Below, piece by piece: positions 51,241 to 59,275 of a stretch of DNA of 64,000 nucleotides; within the stretch, counting starts at the first letter, position 1; every line of letters starts with the position of its first letter. The position numbers were made by a program, and so were the translations under genes. Source of the stretch: Commensalibacter papalotli (GTDB taxonomy: Bacteria > Pseudomonadota > Alphaproteobacteria > Acetobacterales > Acetobacteraceae); contig NZ_CAMXCI010000002.1 in the NCBI RefSeq assembly GCF_947179115.1, positions 292,793 to 356,792 on the forward strand, in the 5' to 3' direction. The notes under the pieces were generated by a model. That model ran no database searches, had not been told where the DNA came from, and was given only the letters and a program-made list of their open reading frames with translations.

Positions 51241-52332
51241 TTATGTAGATGTAAAACTTTGCATACGGTTAAAAACTTCAAATCCGATCGTATTAAAATG
51301 TTTTGTTGAAAATTGTGTGATTACGGTTTCTCTGGCTAGCTGTCCCATCGCATAAAGATCTTGTGGTTGAAGAAGCAACTTGTATAACGCATCAGCTAAC
51401 GCAGACGGATTCTCTGGAGAAATAGTTAGGCCTGATTTATGGTTTTCAATAGTAAAAGGTAACTCACCAACAGCACTGGCTACGACAGGTAACCCAGCTT
51501 GCATAGCTTCATGAGCAGCAACACAAAAACCTTCTGAACGAGAAGGCTGAACATAAAGGTTATATTGGGAGAGAGTTTGCGCCACACAAGAGGTAAATCC
51601 CCTTAACTCAATATGGTTTTGTAATTGATATTGATGGATAAGATTATATAAATTTTTATATTCAATCCCTTCCCCATAAATAGAAATATGATAAGCAGGA
51701 ACGTTTGAGTATTGATTTAATAAATGACAAGCTTGGATTAAAATATCATAGCCTTTGACAGGATGTAATCGTCCCATAGAAACGATTTTTACAGTATGAT
51801 CTGATTGGCAAACTTTTGCCTTCAAAACATTTGGATTTGCCTTGAAAATAGGCCAAGTCATTATTTTTTCTTTAGGAATATGTAGGCGTTGTTGTGTAAA
51901 TTGTGTAACTCTTTGAGAATCACCTAACCATAATTTAGAGAAAGAGCGAGTTGTTTTGAGAAGTCGAAGATTCCAAGGTTTTAAATAGGCTGCATGTTGC
52001 CAACTTATAACTGGAATATTGTGTCTCAATCCTACAAGTTGCCCTAACAAAGTGGCTCTGGTTAAAGAGGTCCATAAGTGAGTAGGTTTATAGTTGCGAA
52101 TCTGCTGGTTAAGCCAAAGTAATGTTTGAAAGTGATCTTTGATACCACCCTCTCTTATTGAGACAGGTATATTTGCTTTGTGTATAGCAGGTAAAGCTTT
52201 ACCATTTTTTTGCGTCAAAGCAAAGACTTTCACCTCAGCGCCATAGTCACGCATCAAAGACAAAATAGAAGGGACGGGAAAGGCTGCTCCACCACCTTCA
52301 AGAGAGTTAATAATATATGCGATGCGCATCAA
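51241..52332 (-). CDS. Glycosyltransferase family 4
   Basis: The 363-residue GT-B enzyme has the GT4 features: IAYIINSLEGGGAAFPV at the start, the central VSMGRLHPVKGYDILIQACHLL, and the donor-site NLYVQPSRSEGFCVAAHEAMQAGLPVVASAVGELP. It would transfer a sugar from a nucleotide donor at the cytoplasmic side. It is the last gene of a six-gene minus-strand operon that also holds the nucleotidyltransferase, hydroxylase-family enzyme and LptF/LptG pair. Its acceptor may be a lipid from that operon. The start is 5 bases after the stop of the preceding gene. Confidence 0.87.
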   Translation of the reverse strand: MMRIAYIINSLEGGGAAFPVPSILSLMRDYGAEVKVFALTQKNGKALPAIHKANIPVSIREGGIKDHFQTLLWLNQQIRNYKPTHLWTSLTRATLLGQLVGLRHNIPVISWQHAAYLKPWNLRLLKTTRSFSKLWLGDSQRVTQFTQQRLHIPKEKIMTWPIFKANPNVLKAKVCQSDHTVKIVSMGRLHPVKGYDILIQACHLLNQYSNVPAYHISIYGEGIEYKNLYNLIHQYQLQNHIELRGFTSCVAQTLSQYNLYVQPSRSEGFCVAAHEAMQAGLPVVASAVGELPFTIENHKSGLTISPENPSALADALYKLLLQPQDLYAMGQLARETVITQFSTKHFNTIGFEVFNRMQSFTST

Positions 52333-52337
52333 AGCAT

Positions 52338-53102
52338 TTAATCTTGAATAAGTTTATTTACGAGAATTAAATCTTCGGGTTTGTCGACATCAACAGCGGC
52401 TTGCCCCCAAGGCATAAATATAAAATGTGTTTTCGCTTTGGTTAATTTATAAATTCTTTTTTTAAGTGCATTGCGCGTAAGGCATTTTAATAGATACCGT
52501 AAAATAATTGGGTATCCTAACAAACATCCCATTTTGATGGGTTTTTTACGATGTTGCTCAAGTTTTTGCCATAATCGTGCGACTTGTATGGCTTGGGGTG
52601 TTCTGAATAAGAATAAGTTACATCCTGAAAAAGAACCATCAGCAAGATTGATATAAGTTCTTTTTGTATCGGGCACGTCGGCTTCGATTTGCTCTTTTAA
52701 TGCAACACCAACAGCAACATCACATTGTGCCCGTTCTGCTTCTTTTAAGAAAAAATCAGCCCATTCAGGCTTTAATAACGGATTATCGGCTGTTGTTACT
52801 AGTAAAGGAGTCCCTAATTCCTTAATAGCCTCAATTACACTGTCACTGGGGCCAAGAGCCGCAGGTAAATAGTGAATATATTCAGGTAGGATATCTTTGA
52901 CAATTGATTTGTTTTCAATAATAACAGCAATTTTGTCAACTTGGCTGATTTGAGACAAAGCTTGGACGACGTAATGAATCATTGGTCGTCCCAATATAGG
53001 AAGAATAGCTTTGTGAGAAACGTGGGCTTGTTTTGCCAGAGGATCTTGTTTGCCTTCTCTGGATCCAGCTAAAATTAAAACATTAACAGTTTCACGTTTC
53101 AT
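52338..53102 (-). CDS. MobA-like NTP transferase
   Basis: The 254-residue protein has a nucleotidyltransferase fold of the IspD/MobA type: VLILAGSREGKQDPLAK, LPILGRPMIHYVVQAL, LLVTTADNPLLKPEWADFF and DVDKPEDLILV with the second Asp. It probably activates a small phosphorylated molecule as a nucleotide derivative, which could supply the neighbouring glycosyl- or glycerophosphotransferases. The long second half (ALKKRIYKLTKAKTHF) is less conserved. The substrate is not deducible. It sits 5 bases upstream of the GT4 gene and 8 bases after the hydroxylase-family gene. Confidence 0.83.
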   Translation of the reverse strand: MKRETVNVLILAGSREGKQDPLAKQAHVSHKAILPILGRPMIHYVVQALSQISQVDKIAVIIENKSIVKDILPEYIHYLPAALGPSDSVIEAIKELGTPLLVTTADNPLLKPEWADFFLKEAERAQCDVAVGVALKEQIEADVPDTKRTYINLADGSFSGCNLFLFRTPQAIQVARLWQKLEQHRKKPIKMGCLLGYPIILRYLLKCLTRNALKKRIYKLTKAKTHFIFMPWGQAAVDVDKPEDLILVNKLIQD

Positions 53103-53110
53103 ATTTTATC

Positions 53111-53935
53111 CTAAGCAGCCTTTTGGTTTTCTTCAGCTGCGGCTTTTTTCTGACCACGAAAATTAGAGCCTGCAGGGCGATCACGAGGGGGTGCACCCGT
53201 TTTAAGCATTACCCAAGGATAGTGTTCAGCCTGTTTTATATCATATCCCATGTTGAATACGGTTGGGCTACGAGTACGACTTTTTGCATCTTCATAATAA
53301 GTCCCAAATAGCTTATCCCAAAAATAATTAGTAATCCCGTAATTGCCTTTTTCATCATGAAAATGGTGTAAAACGTGGACTTGTTTAATATGAAGAACAT
53401 ATTTTGATTTTGGTTTATACCCAAGATGTTGAATACAATGGAAAAATTCATAAAAGCAAGACATGTAAAGAGCAGTTCCTATTGCAGCAAAAAAGCCAGG
53501 GAATCCACCAACAAGGTATCCCAGTCCACCTGGAACAATTAAAATCGTTGGAAGTGTATTCAAAGGAGAGCCAAATAAAACATTTAATAGATGTGGGTCT
53601 TGATGATGATCAAAATGGATTCTTTTCCATAATGAAGCTGTCCATTTGATACGATATAAAATAGAAACATGCATAATCCAGCGATGGATAATATACCAAA
53701 TCAAAGGGAAGCCGAAAATCATTAACAAAACGGCACTAATAACGGGAACCCATCCTGTGAATGTATAGTAAACACCCACAATACTGGCGAGAATAAGGCC
53801 AAAATAAAGCAAAATGGTGCCGTGTGTTAGATAGGCGACCCATAATTCTTTTAAGTTCATTTTACCTAGATCGTAGCTGCGCCCAGATTTGAGATCTTTA
53901 TTGCGCATGATTTCGAGAATAGATTGGTTTTTCAT
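53111..53935 (-). CDS. Fatty acid hydroxylase/sterol desaturase-family protein
   Basis: The 274-residue integral membrane protein carries the histidine-rich motifs of the di-metal hydroxylase family: HRWIMH, HFDHHQDPH, HCIQHLG and HVLHHFHDE. About four membrane helices surround them. In eukaryotes this family includes Scs7 (2-hydroxylase) and Sur2 (C4-hydroxylase) of ceramides; in acetic acid bacteria ceramides carry 2-hydroxy acids, so a sphingolipid substrate fits. That link is inference. It overlaps the LptG gene by 4 bases, and a Lys/Glu-rich tail follows the catalytic part. Confidence 0.87.
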   Translation of the reverse strand: MKNQSILEIMRNKDLKSGRSYDLGKMNLKELWVAYLTHGTILLYFGLILASIVGVYYTFTGWVPVISAVLLMIFGFPLIWYIIHRWIMHVSILYRIKWTASLWKRIHFDHHQDPHLLNVLFGSPLNTLPTILIVPGGLGYLVGGFPGFFAAIGTALYMSCFYEFFHCIQHLGYKPKSKYVLHIKQVHVLHHFHDEKGNYGITNYFWDKLFGTYYEDAKSRTRSPTVFNMGYDIKQAEHYPWVMLKTGAPPRDRPAGSNFRGQKKAAAEENQKAA

Positions 53936-55032
53936 GGTTTTTCTTCAATCATTAAAATAATAGCACTCATTGCAAAGATGAATATTAAGAGCGAAGGAAT
54001 GACTGCTAACGGTGCAGGCAATGTCCCAGCTTTACCTAAAGCTCGTAGAACTTCCTGAAAAATAATAAATAACAATCCTGCTCCTAGACAATATATAGGC
54101 AACCAACTTTTTAATCCAGCTCTCGGTGGGATAAATATGACTGGTATGGCGACGATTAACATTATTATAAATGTAAAAGGCAAAAATAATCGTGCCCATA
54201 TGGTTGTTTTAATTATATTTGTTGGGGTACGAAAAGGTTCGACCTTATCAGATAATTGTAAAAACATATTATGGAGAGTTTGTGGCAATGAGGGCATAGA
54301 AAGGTTTATTAAAGTACGAGGTGTTAAAGAAGTTTCCCAGATTTTATCCTCTGGTTTGGTAAGATCTGTATATTCAAGAGGTGTTCCTGGTGCAATATGA
54401 AGTACTTTGGCATTAACAAGAGTCCATTGTTTATTTTTATATTCTGCTGTCTCCGCAGTATAAATAGCTTCGAGGTGAGATAAATCTTTACGTTTATAAA
54501 TTGTTAAACCAGATATGGTACTACCACCATAAGCAATATAATTAACACTTATAATATCTAAACCTTGATAAAAATAAAATTCTTTATCCTGCTGAGGAGT
54601 TAGGTTGGTTTTATTCCACCAAATTGCTAAATTTAGTTCTGTTTTCGGTGTAATATAGTTATGAAAAATAAAACAGATGACACCAAGTAACAAAGTTGCA
54701 GGTAATAGTTTTTTTATCAGCCCCACAGTTGATAATCCAGCTGAACGTAAAATAGTGATCTCACTGTTTAAAGTCAGCTGCGTTAACATAACAATGGAAC
54801 CAATTAACATACTTAAAGGTAGAACAGAACTAAAAAGTAAAGGTAAATGGAGCCCCATATAATGGACTATTCCTTTCCATCCTAAATGTCTTTCTAAAAT
54901 AGGAGACATTTGTTCAAGAAGGGTTAAGGCTTCCATAATTATGGTTAATATCAGTGCAGACCCTAAAACTGTACTTAATAGTCGTGCAGAAAGATAAATA
55001 ATCAACTGATGTTGTTTAAACATATTTTTCAT
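53932..55032 (-). CDS. lptG: LptG-type permease of the LptF/LptG (YjgP/YjgQ) family
   Basis: This 366-residue protein has an N-terminal pair of membrane helices, a large periplasmic domain, and a C-terminal set of four helices. The first third has IVHYMGLHLPLLFSSVLPLSMLIGSIVMLTQLTLNSEITILRSAGLS, a typical YjgP/YjgQ motif region, including the ExxxLRxxGxS signature. The pair moves LPS to the periplasmic bridge with ABC ATPase LptB. Here it is nested in a lipid operon and not with lptD or lptB, so a dedicated sphingolipid/glycolipid transport role must be considered. It overlaps lptF by one base. Confidence 0.85.
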   Translation of the reverse strand: MKNMFKQHQLIIYLSARLLSTVLGSALILTIIMEALTLLEQMSPILERHLGWKGIVHYMGLHLPLLFSSVLPLSMLIGSIVMLTQLTLNSEITILRSAGLSTVGLIKKLLPATLLLGVICFIFHNYITPKTELNLAIWWNKTNLTPQQDKEFYFYQGLDIISVNYIAYGGSTISGLTIYKRKDLSHLEAIYTAETAEYKNKQWTLVNAKVLHIAPGTPLEYTDLTKPEDKIWETSLTPRTLINLSMPSLPQTLHNMFLQLSDKVEPFRTPTNIIKTTIWARLFLPFTFIIMLIVAIPVIFIPPRAGLKSWLPIYCLGAGLLFIIFQEVLRALGKAGTLPAPLAVIPSLLIFIFAMSAIILMIEEKP

Positions 55033-56273
55033 TATTTACCTATAAGACTAGCGGGACGTTTTAATAAAAAGTTGAAAGAAAGTCCTAAAGAACCACTTTT
55101 AAAACGTAATATAGCGCAACAAAGAATGAAAAAAAGGAACAAAGGCAGCCATAAAGCAATCAGTGCTGAGTGATGCCCAGATGCAACCAATTCAGATCCT
55201 AATTGTTGAATATGATCATATGTTACTAAAGTTACTGCAGCAATTAATGGTGCCCCCCAATTACGTTTTTTACGTTTTTTAATAATGGCTAACCCTGTTG
55301 CTAGAAGGGGGATGCATAAAATTGATAATGCCCTTACAAGGCGAAAGTGAAATTCTGCTTTAATATCTAATATTTTAATTTTGCCCGTCGATACGTCAAC
55401 AAAATTAGTAGGATATCGTAACCGTTGATAAAGCTCGACAATAGTTAGTTCTCTTTCATCATCTCCACGATTGCGAAAGATAACCTTCTTTCCTTCTTGT
55501 TTTAGTTGTTTTTCTGCCTGCGTAAAATCAGTAATATTATTTTTACCGTTTGAGGTTAAAGTCAAGTTTTGCCCATTGTATAAATTTAGCTGTATTTTAG
55601 AACGGTTGTCAGCTGTATAAAATGTACCTGTTTTAGCAATAATAATATGTTCGATTGGTTTTTTTTTCTCATTAAATGTTTTTTGACGAATAAAAACACC
55701 AGATAAGTGTGTGCCGTGATCTGTAGCTTGGTCTACAACCATCACAAGATTATCGCTTGGTTTAACAATGGTATGGCTTTGTATATTGGGAACCCAACCA
55801 GCATGCGACGCGTAAAAATAAGCAGCACGAAAATCATAACGTGCATAAGGTTGGATGTAACCATATAAAATAATACATGAAATACTAACCACGATTCCAC
55901 TTAAGATATAAGGGCGCGAATAACGTAACAAGGAAATCCCAGAACTCAATAAAGCATCAATTTCGTTGTTAATGCTCATTTGCCGCACACTGGAGAAAAC
56001 AGCAACACAAAGTGCTGCTGGAATAGCTAATCCTAGATAATGGGGAACAAGATCAGCAAGTAATCCTAAAAAAGTACTAAGAGGGCTGTTATCTGAAGCC
56101 AGTAGATCAAGCAATACAAGTAACCGTGCAAGCATTAATGCTGCAAGGATAATCCCAAGTGCAATTAGAAATGTCGGTAATGCCAGATATATACAATAAT
56201 GATCCAAAGTTCCAGGAATAGGACGAGACCAAAAAAAATTTTTATGATGTGAGGATGAGTTATTATTTGACAA
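55032..56273 (-). CDS. lptF: LptF-type permease of the LptF/LptG (YjgP/YjgQ) family
   Basis: The 413-residue protein has the same plan as its partner: first helices around LALPTFLIALGIILAALMLARLL, then FSSVRQMSINNEIDALLSSGISLLRYSRP, the family coupling-helix motif, a long beta domain (about 140-310) and four helices at the end. It likely forms the heterodimeric permease with the adjacent lptG product, whose start overlaps its stop. The gene before it is a metallophosphoesterase, 9 bases upstream. Confidence 0.85.
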   Translation of the reverse strand: MSNNNSSSHHKNFFWSRPIPGTLDHYCIYLALPTFLIALGIILAALMLARLLVLLDLLASDNSPLSTFLGLLADLVPHYLGLAIPAALCVAVFSSVRQMSINNEIDALLSSGISLLRYSRPYILSGIVVSISCIILYGYIQPYARYDFRAAYFYASHAGWVPNIQSHTIVKPSDNLVMVVDQATDHGTHLSGVFIRQKTFNEKKKPIEHIIIAKTGTFYTADNRSKIQLNLYNGQNLTLTSNGKNNITDFTQAEKQLKQEGKKVIFRNRGDDERELTIVELYQRLRYPTNFVDVSTGKIKILDIKAEFHFRLVRALSILCIPLLATGLAIIKKRKKRNWGAPLIAAVTLVTYDHIQQLGSELVASGHHSALIALWLPLFLFFILCCAILRFKSGSLGLSFNFLLKRPASLIGK

Positions 56274-56282
56274 GGGGAGAAA

Positions 56283-57167
56283 CTAAAGTTGGTGGTTTAG
56301 ATAAAAGCAAGATTTTTCGATAAATTGTTGGTTTTTATCTATAGATCTGACTGAAAAATTAACGTGAAGGTGATCATTATGGGAGTCGATAACAATTTTT
56401 CGCCATGCAGCCTGTCTTTGCATACGAACTGCATTTGATGACGCCGAGGCAATCCCCAGCATTGGAATATTGGTATTAAGAAACTTTTGCGTCGTAGTTT
56501 TATGAGTATGGCCATACAGAATCATTTCTGCGCCTTCTTCAAGAATGATTTCTTTTAATTTACTTCTGTTTCTCAAAGCTTTTCTTTCTTTGGTAATACC
56601 AGAGACAGGGGGGTGGTGTAACATAACAATACGGAATAATTTCTTTTCTTTTGCTTTGTGTAAAGCTTCTTTAATACGTTCTAATTGATTTTGATCAATA
56701 TATCCACTGGCAAAAAAAGGTAATGTTGGAACAGCAGTAGAGACTCCAATAATCGCCGTTGTATCTGTTTTTGTAATGGTTGGATAATCATCCTGACGAT
56801 ATGCCTTTGTCCAAGGGGTCCAATAGGCATGTGTATTATACCATTGTGTTTGAACCAAACAATCATGATTTCCTGGCACAACGCGAATATTCGGAAAAGA
56901 TAATTGATGTAACCAGTCTGCGGCTTGTTTAAATTCTTCTGGCAAAGCAAGATTAGTTAAATCTCCCGAAATTAAAACAAGATCGGGCTGATTGGCTTGC
57001 ATATCTTGAATGACAAGATCAAGATTCTTCTTTTGTAAAATTAACCGCCTCTTTTGCCAAGATAAGAAGCTTAAAAAACGTTTATTACAAAGGGATAGCT
57101 TTGAAAATTGAAGCGTCTCTATAGGTAAATGAAGGTCAGAAATATGAGCAATCGTAAAGCGTTTCAA
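56283..57167 (-). CDS. Calcineurin-like metallophosphoesterase
   Basis: The 294-residue protein has the five metallophosphoesterase blocks: HISDLHLP, ISGDLTN, VPGNHD, LHHPPVSG and LYGHTH. No signal peptide is seen, so the enzyme acts in the cytoplasm. Its first-gene position in the operon with LptF/G, a hydroxylase-family protein and transferases suggests action on a lipid or nucleotide-linked intermediate, similar in general to LpxH-type enzymes, but the substrate is unknown. The 191-base region upstream is shared with the divergent kinase gene. Confidence 0.87.
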   Translation of the reverse strand: MKRFTIAHISDLHLPIETLQFSKLSLCNKRFLSFLSWQKRRLILQKKNLDLVIQDMQANQPDLVLISGDLTNLALPEEFKQAADWLHQLSFPNIRVVPGNHDCLVQTQWYNTHAYWTPWTKAYRQDDYPTITKTDTTAIIGVSTAVPTLPFFASGYIDQNQLERIKEALHKAKEKKLFRIVMLHHPPVSGITKERKALRNRSKLKEIILEEGAEMILYGHTHKTTTQKFLNTNIPMLGIASASSNAVRMQRQAAWRKIVIDSHNDHLHVNFSVRSIDKNQQFIEKSCFYLNHQL

Positions 57168-57270
57168 AAGTAACTATCCTTTAGCTGATGATCTTTCAAT
57201 CATAATAATATATAAGTTTGCCAGAATATAGTTGATTTTTTTATTGAATTTTTCATAAAAGACAAAAGAA

Positions 57271-57296
57271 GTATATATAAAGCGTTTAATATATAC
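57271..57296. promoter_or_regulatory. Dyad in the divergent lipid-gene promoter region
   Basis: GTATATAT (57271-57278) and ATATATAC (57289-57296) are exact complements 10 bases apart. They lie in the 191-base gap between the metallophosphoesterase and lipid kinase genes. AT-richness makes chance dyads common, so this is only a candidate shared operator. Confidence 0.3.
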
Positions 57297-57358
57297 GAAT
57301 GTTTTATTACGATGCTTCTGTCTGAAAAACAAGATCTATAGAATGTTGGAAACAGTTT

Positions 57359-58333
57359 GTGACCCAAAAAATTGCTTTGATTAGAAATCCAACCAGTCGA
57401 CTAAATCAAAATAAAAACCCAGATTTCTCGGAATTTGCGTCAAGTTGGCTAGGACATCGCTATTGTGTGCCAAACACCATAGAACAATTAAATAGTATGC
57501 TGTCTCAATATGCATCAGAGAATATAGAATGTATTATTGTTGATGGTGGGGATGGAACGATCAGTCAGGTGATGACGGCTATTTATCATGCTTATCCACC
57601 AGATAAGTTACCGAAACTGGTTATTTTGCCTTCGGGTAATACTAATTTAATTGCCAAAGATATAGGTTTTGGGATTCGTGGAATGGAAGCATTACAACGA
57701 GTTAAAATTTTATCGGAAAGAGAGCGTTTAATTAACTCTGTACAACATCGTCATGCATTAAAAATAGAATGGTTAGACTCTTCAAGGCCAGCTGTATTAG
57801 GGATGTTTTCAGGTACTGCTGCTTTTACGAGAGCGATTAATATAGCCCATGATCCAAAAATTCTTAAGAATTTTGCTCATGATTGGGCTGTTGGTATTAC
57901 AATTCTTTTTGCCTTGCTAAAGTTATTTGCGCCTAAAACACGGGACTTGTGGTTAAAAGGTGAGCCTTGCCAGATACAATATGACCAACAGGAAGTTACT
58001 AAAGAGAATAGTTTTTTATTTTTAGCGACAACATTACAAAGCCTTTCCAGTGGTATGTGGCCTTTTTGGGGAGGGAAATATGATGATCAACGGTTACATT
58101 ATCTAAATGTGAACGCTTATCCTTCTAAACTTATATCTGCATGTTTTACGTTATTGCGTGGAAAGACTCCAATGTGGTTGCGTAATAGCCCTTCCTATCA
58201 AAGTGGAGTTGCACAGCGAATCGCTATGAATATTCAACAAGAGATTATTCTTGATGGCGAGCATTATGATACAGGGGATAATCATGAGGTTTATTTCTCG
58301 GTTGGCCCTGAATTTTCTTTTGTACGTTTATAG
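57359..58333 (+). CDS. Diacylglycerol-kinase-family lipid kinase
   Basis: The 324-residue protein belongs to the DAGK catalytic (YegS/BmrU) family: IALIRNPTSRLN opens it, the glycine-rich ATP motif VDGGDGTISQVM follows and LPSGNTNLIAKDIGFG is the second conserved block. Family members phosphorylate diacylglycerol, ceramide or sphingoid bases. Family relatives in Caulobacter-type sphingolipid clusters act as ceramide kinases, so such a substrate is plausible given the serine palmitoyltransferase nearby. Starts at GTG 57359 with a weak ribosome site. The next gene begins 9 bases after its stop. Confidence 0.85.
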   Translation: MTQKIALIRNPTSRLNQNKNPDFSEFASSWLGHRYCVPNTIEQLNSMLSQYASENIECIIVDGGDGTISQVMTAIYHAYPPDKLPKLVILPSGNTNLIAKDIGFGIRGMEALQRVKILSERERLINSVQHRHALKIEWLDSSRPAVLGMFSGTAAFTRAINIAHDPKILKNFAHDWAVGITILFALLKLFAPKTRDLWLKGEPCQIQYDQQEVTKENSFLFLATTLQSLSSGMWPFWGGKYDDQRLHYLNVNAYPSKLISACFTLLRGKTPMWLRNSPSYQSGVAQRIAMNIQQEIILDGEHYDTGDNHEVYFSVGPEFSFVRL

Positions 58334-58342
58334 TTGTTCCTT

Positions 58343-59275
58343 ATGTCGATGACCATACTTTCAGATATCGTTACTCAACTGAATACTATACCCACATGTG
58401 TCTTTAATTTTATTAAATCCATTATAAAAGAGAGGAACCCTATAGGAGTTCTGTATTATGGGTCGAGTTTGTGGAAGCAAGATTTAACAGGGTTATTAGA
58501 TTTTTATATTGTATGTGAAGATCTAAGTGATTGGTATAATGACAAAACGGGCCGCTATTTTGCTAATGTGCTGTTACCTCCTAATATCGAATATCATGAA
58601 TATAAAGAAGGCGAGGTTGTTTTAAGGGCTAAAGTAGCGATTCTATCGTTAAAGCAGTTAAGGCAAGCAACAGGATTGCAATCCATTGATACCACTATGT
58701 GGGCACGGTTTTGCCAACCTGTTAAAATTATGTGGAGCAGGAATGATCAAGCTTGCCAAGATTTGTTTGGCTGTCTCGTTCGTGCTGTCGCAACCGCTAG
58801 TTGGTGGGCTGCATATTTGGGTCCCAAAGAAGCAAACGGTGAAGAATTTTGGTGTAATTTATTTGCGCATACCTATAGTGCAGAATTACGAGTAGAAGCA
58901 AAAAATCGTCCTATGTCTATTTTAGAGAATAGAGAAGATTATTTTATTCAGTTGTTAGAAGTCGGTTGGAAAGGGTTATCGATTCCTTTTCAACACTCAC
59001 AAACAAACTATTTTACAGTAAATATTTCGGATAAAGAGCGACAAACTGCTTATAAAAAATGGAACTTTAGGAAAAAAATGGGTCGTCCTTTGAATATTGC
59101 ACGACTTATGAAGGCAGCATTTACATTTCAAGGTGGTGCTGAATATATTGCTTGGAAAATCAAGCGACATCAAGGGATAGATTTGAATTTAACACCGTTT
59201 CAAAAGAAACATCCTTTAATCAACGCACCCTGGATTCTAATAAAACTTTATCGCCAGGGTGTTTTTAACCGTTAA
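58343..59275 (+). CDS. Tam41/Mmp37-like nucleotidyltransferase (CDP-diacylglycerol synthase-like)
   Basis: Residues about 30-135 match mitochondrial Tam41, which makes CDP-diacylglycerol from CTP and phosphatidic acid: GVLYYGSSLWKQD for the nucleotidyltransferase glycine-serine motif, LLDFYIVCEDLSDWY for the metal Asp region, then LRAKVAILSLKQL and ARFCQPVKIMW. The C-terminal half (about 160-310) is helical and basic. ATG 58343 lies 10 bases after the kinase stop (a TTG at 58334 would add three residues). Paired with a lipid kinase, it could convert the kinase product to a CDP-lipid. Its 3' end overlaps the convergent serine palmitoyltransferase gene by four bases. Family assignment is by motif. 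Confidence 0.75.
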   Translation: MSMTILSDIVTQLNTIPTCVFNFIKSIIKERNPIGVLYYGSSLWKQDLTGLLDFYIVCEDLSDWYNDKTGRYFANVLLPPNIEYHEYKEGEVVLRAKVAILSLKQLRQATGLQSIDTTMWARFCQPVKIMWSRNDQACQDLFGCLVRAVATASWWAAYLGPKEANGEEFWCNLFAHTYSAELRVEAKNRPMSILENREDYFIQLLEVGWKGLSIPFQHSQTNYFTVNISDKERQTAYKKWNFRKKMGRPLNIARLMKAAFTFQGGAEYIAWKIKRHQGIDLNLTPFQKKHPLINAPWILIKLYRQGVFNR

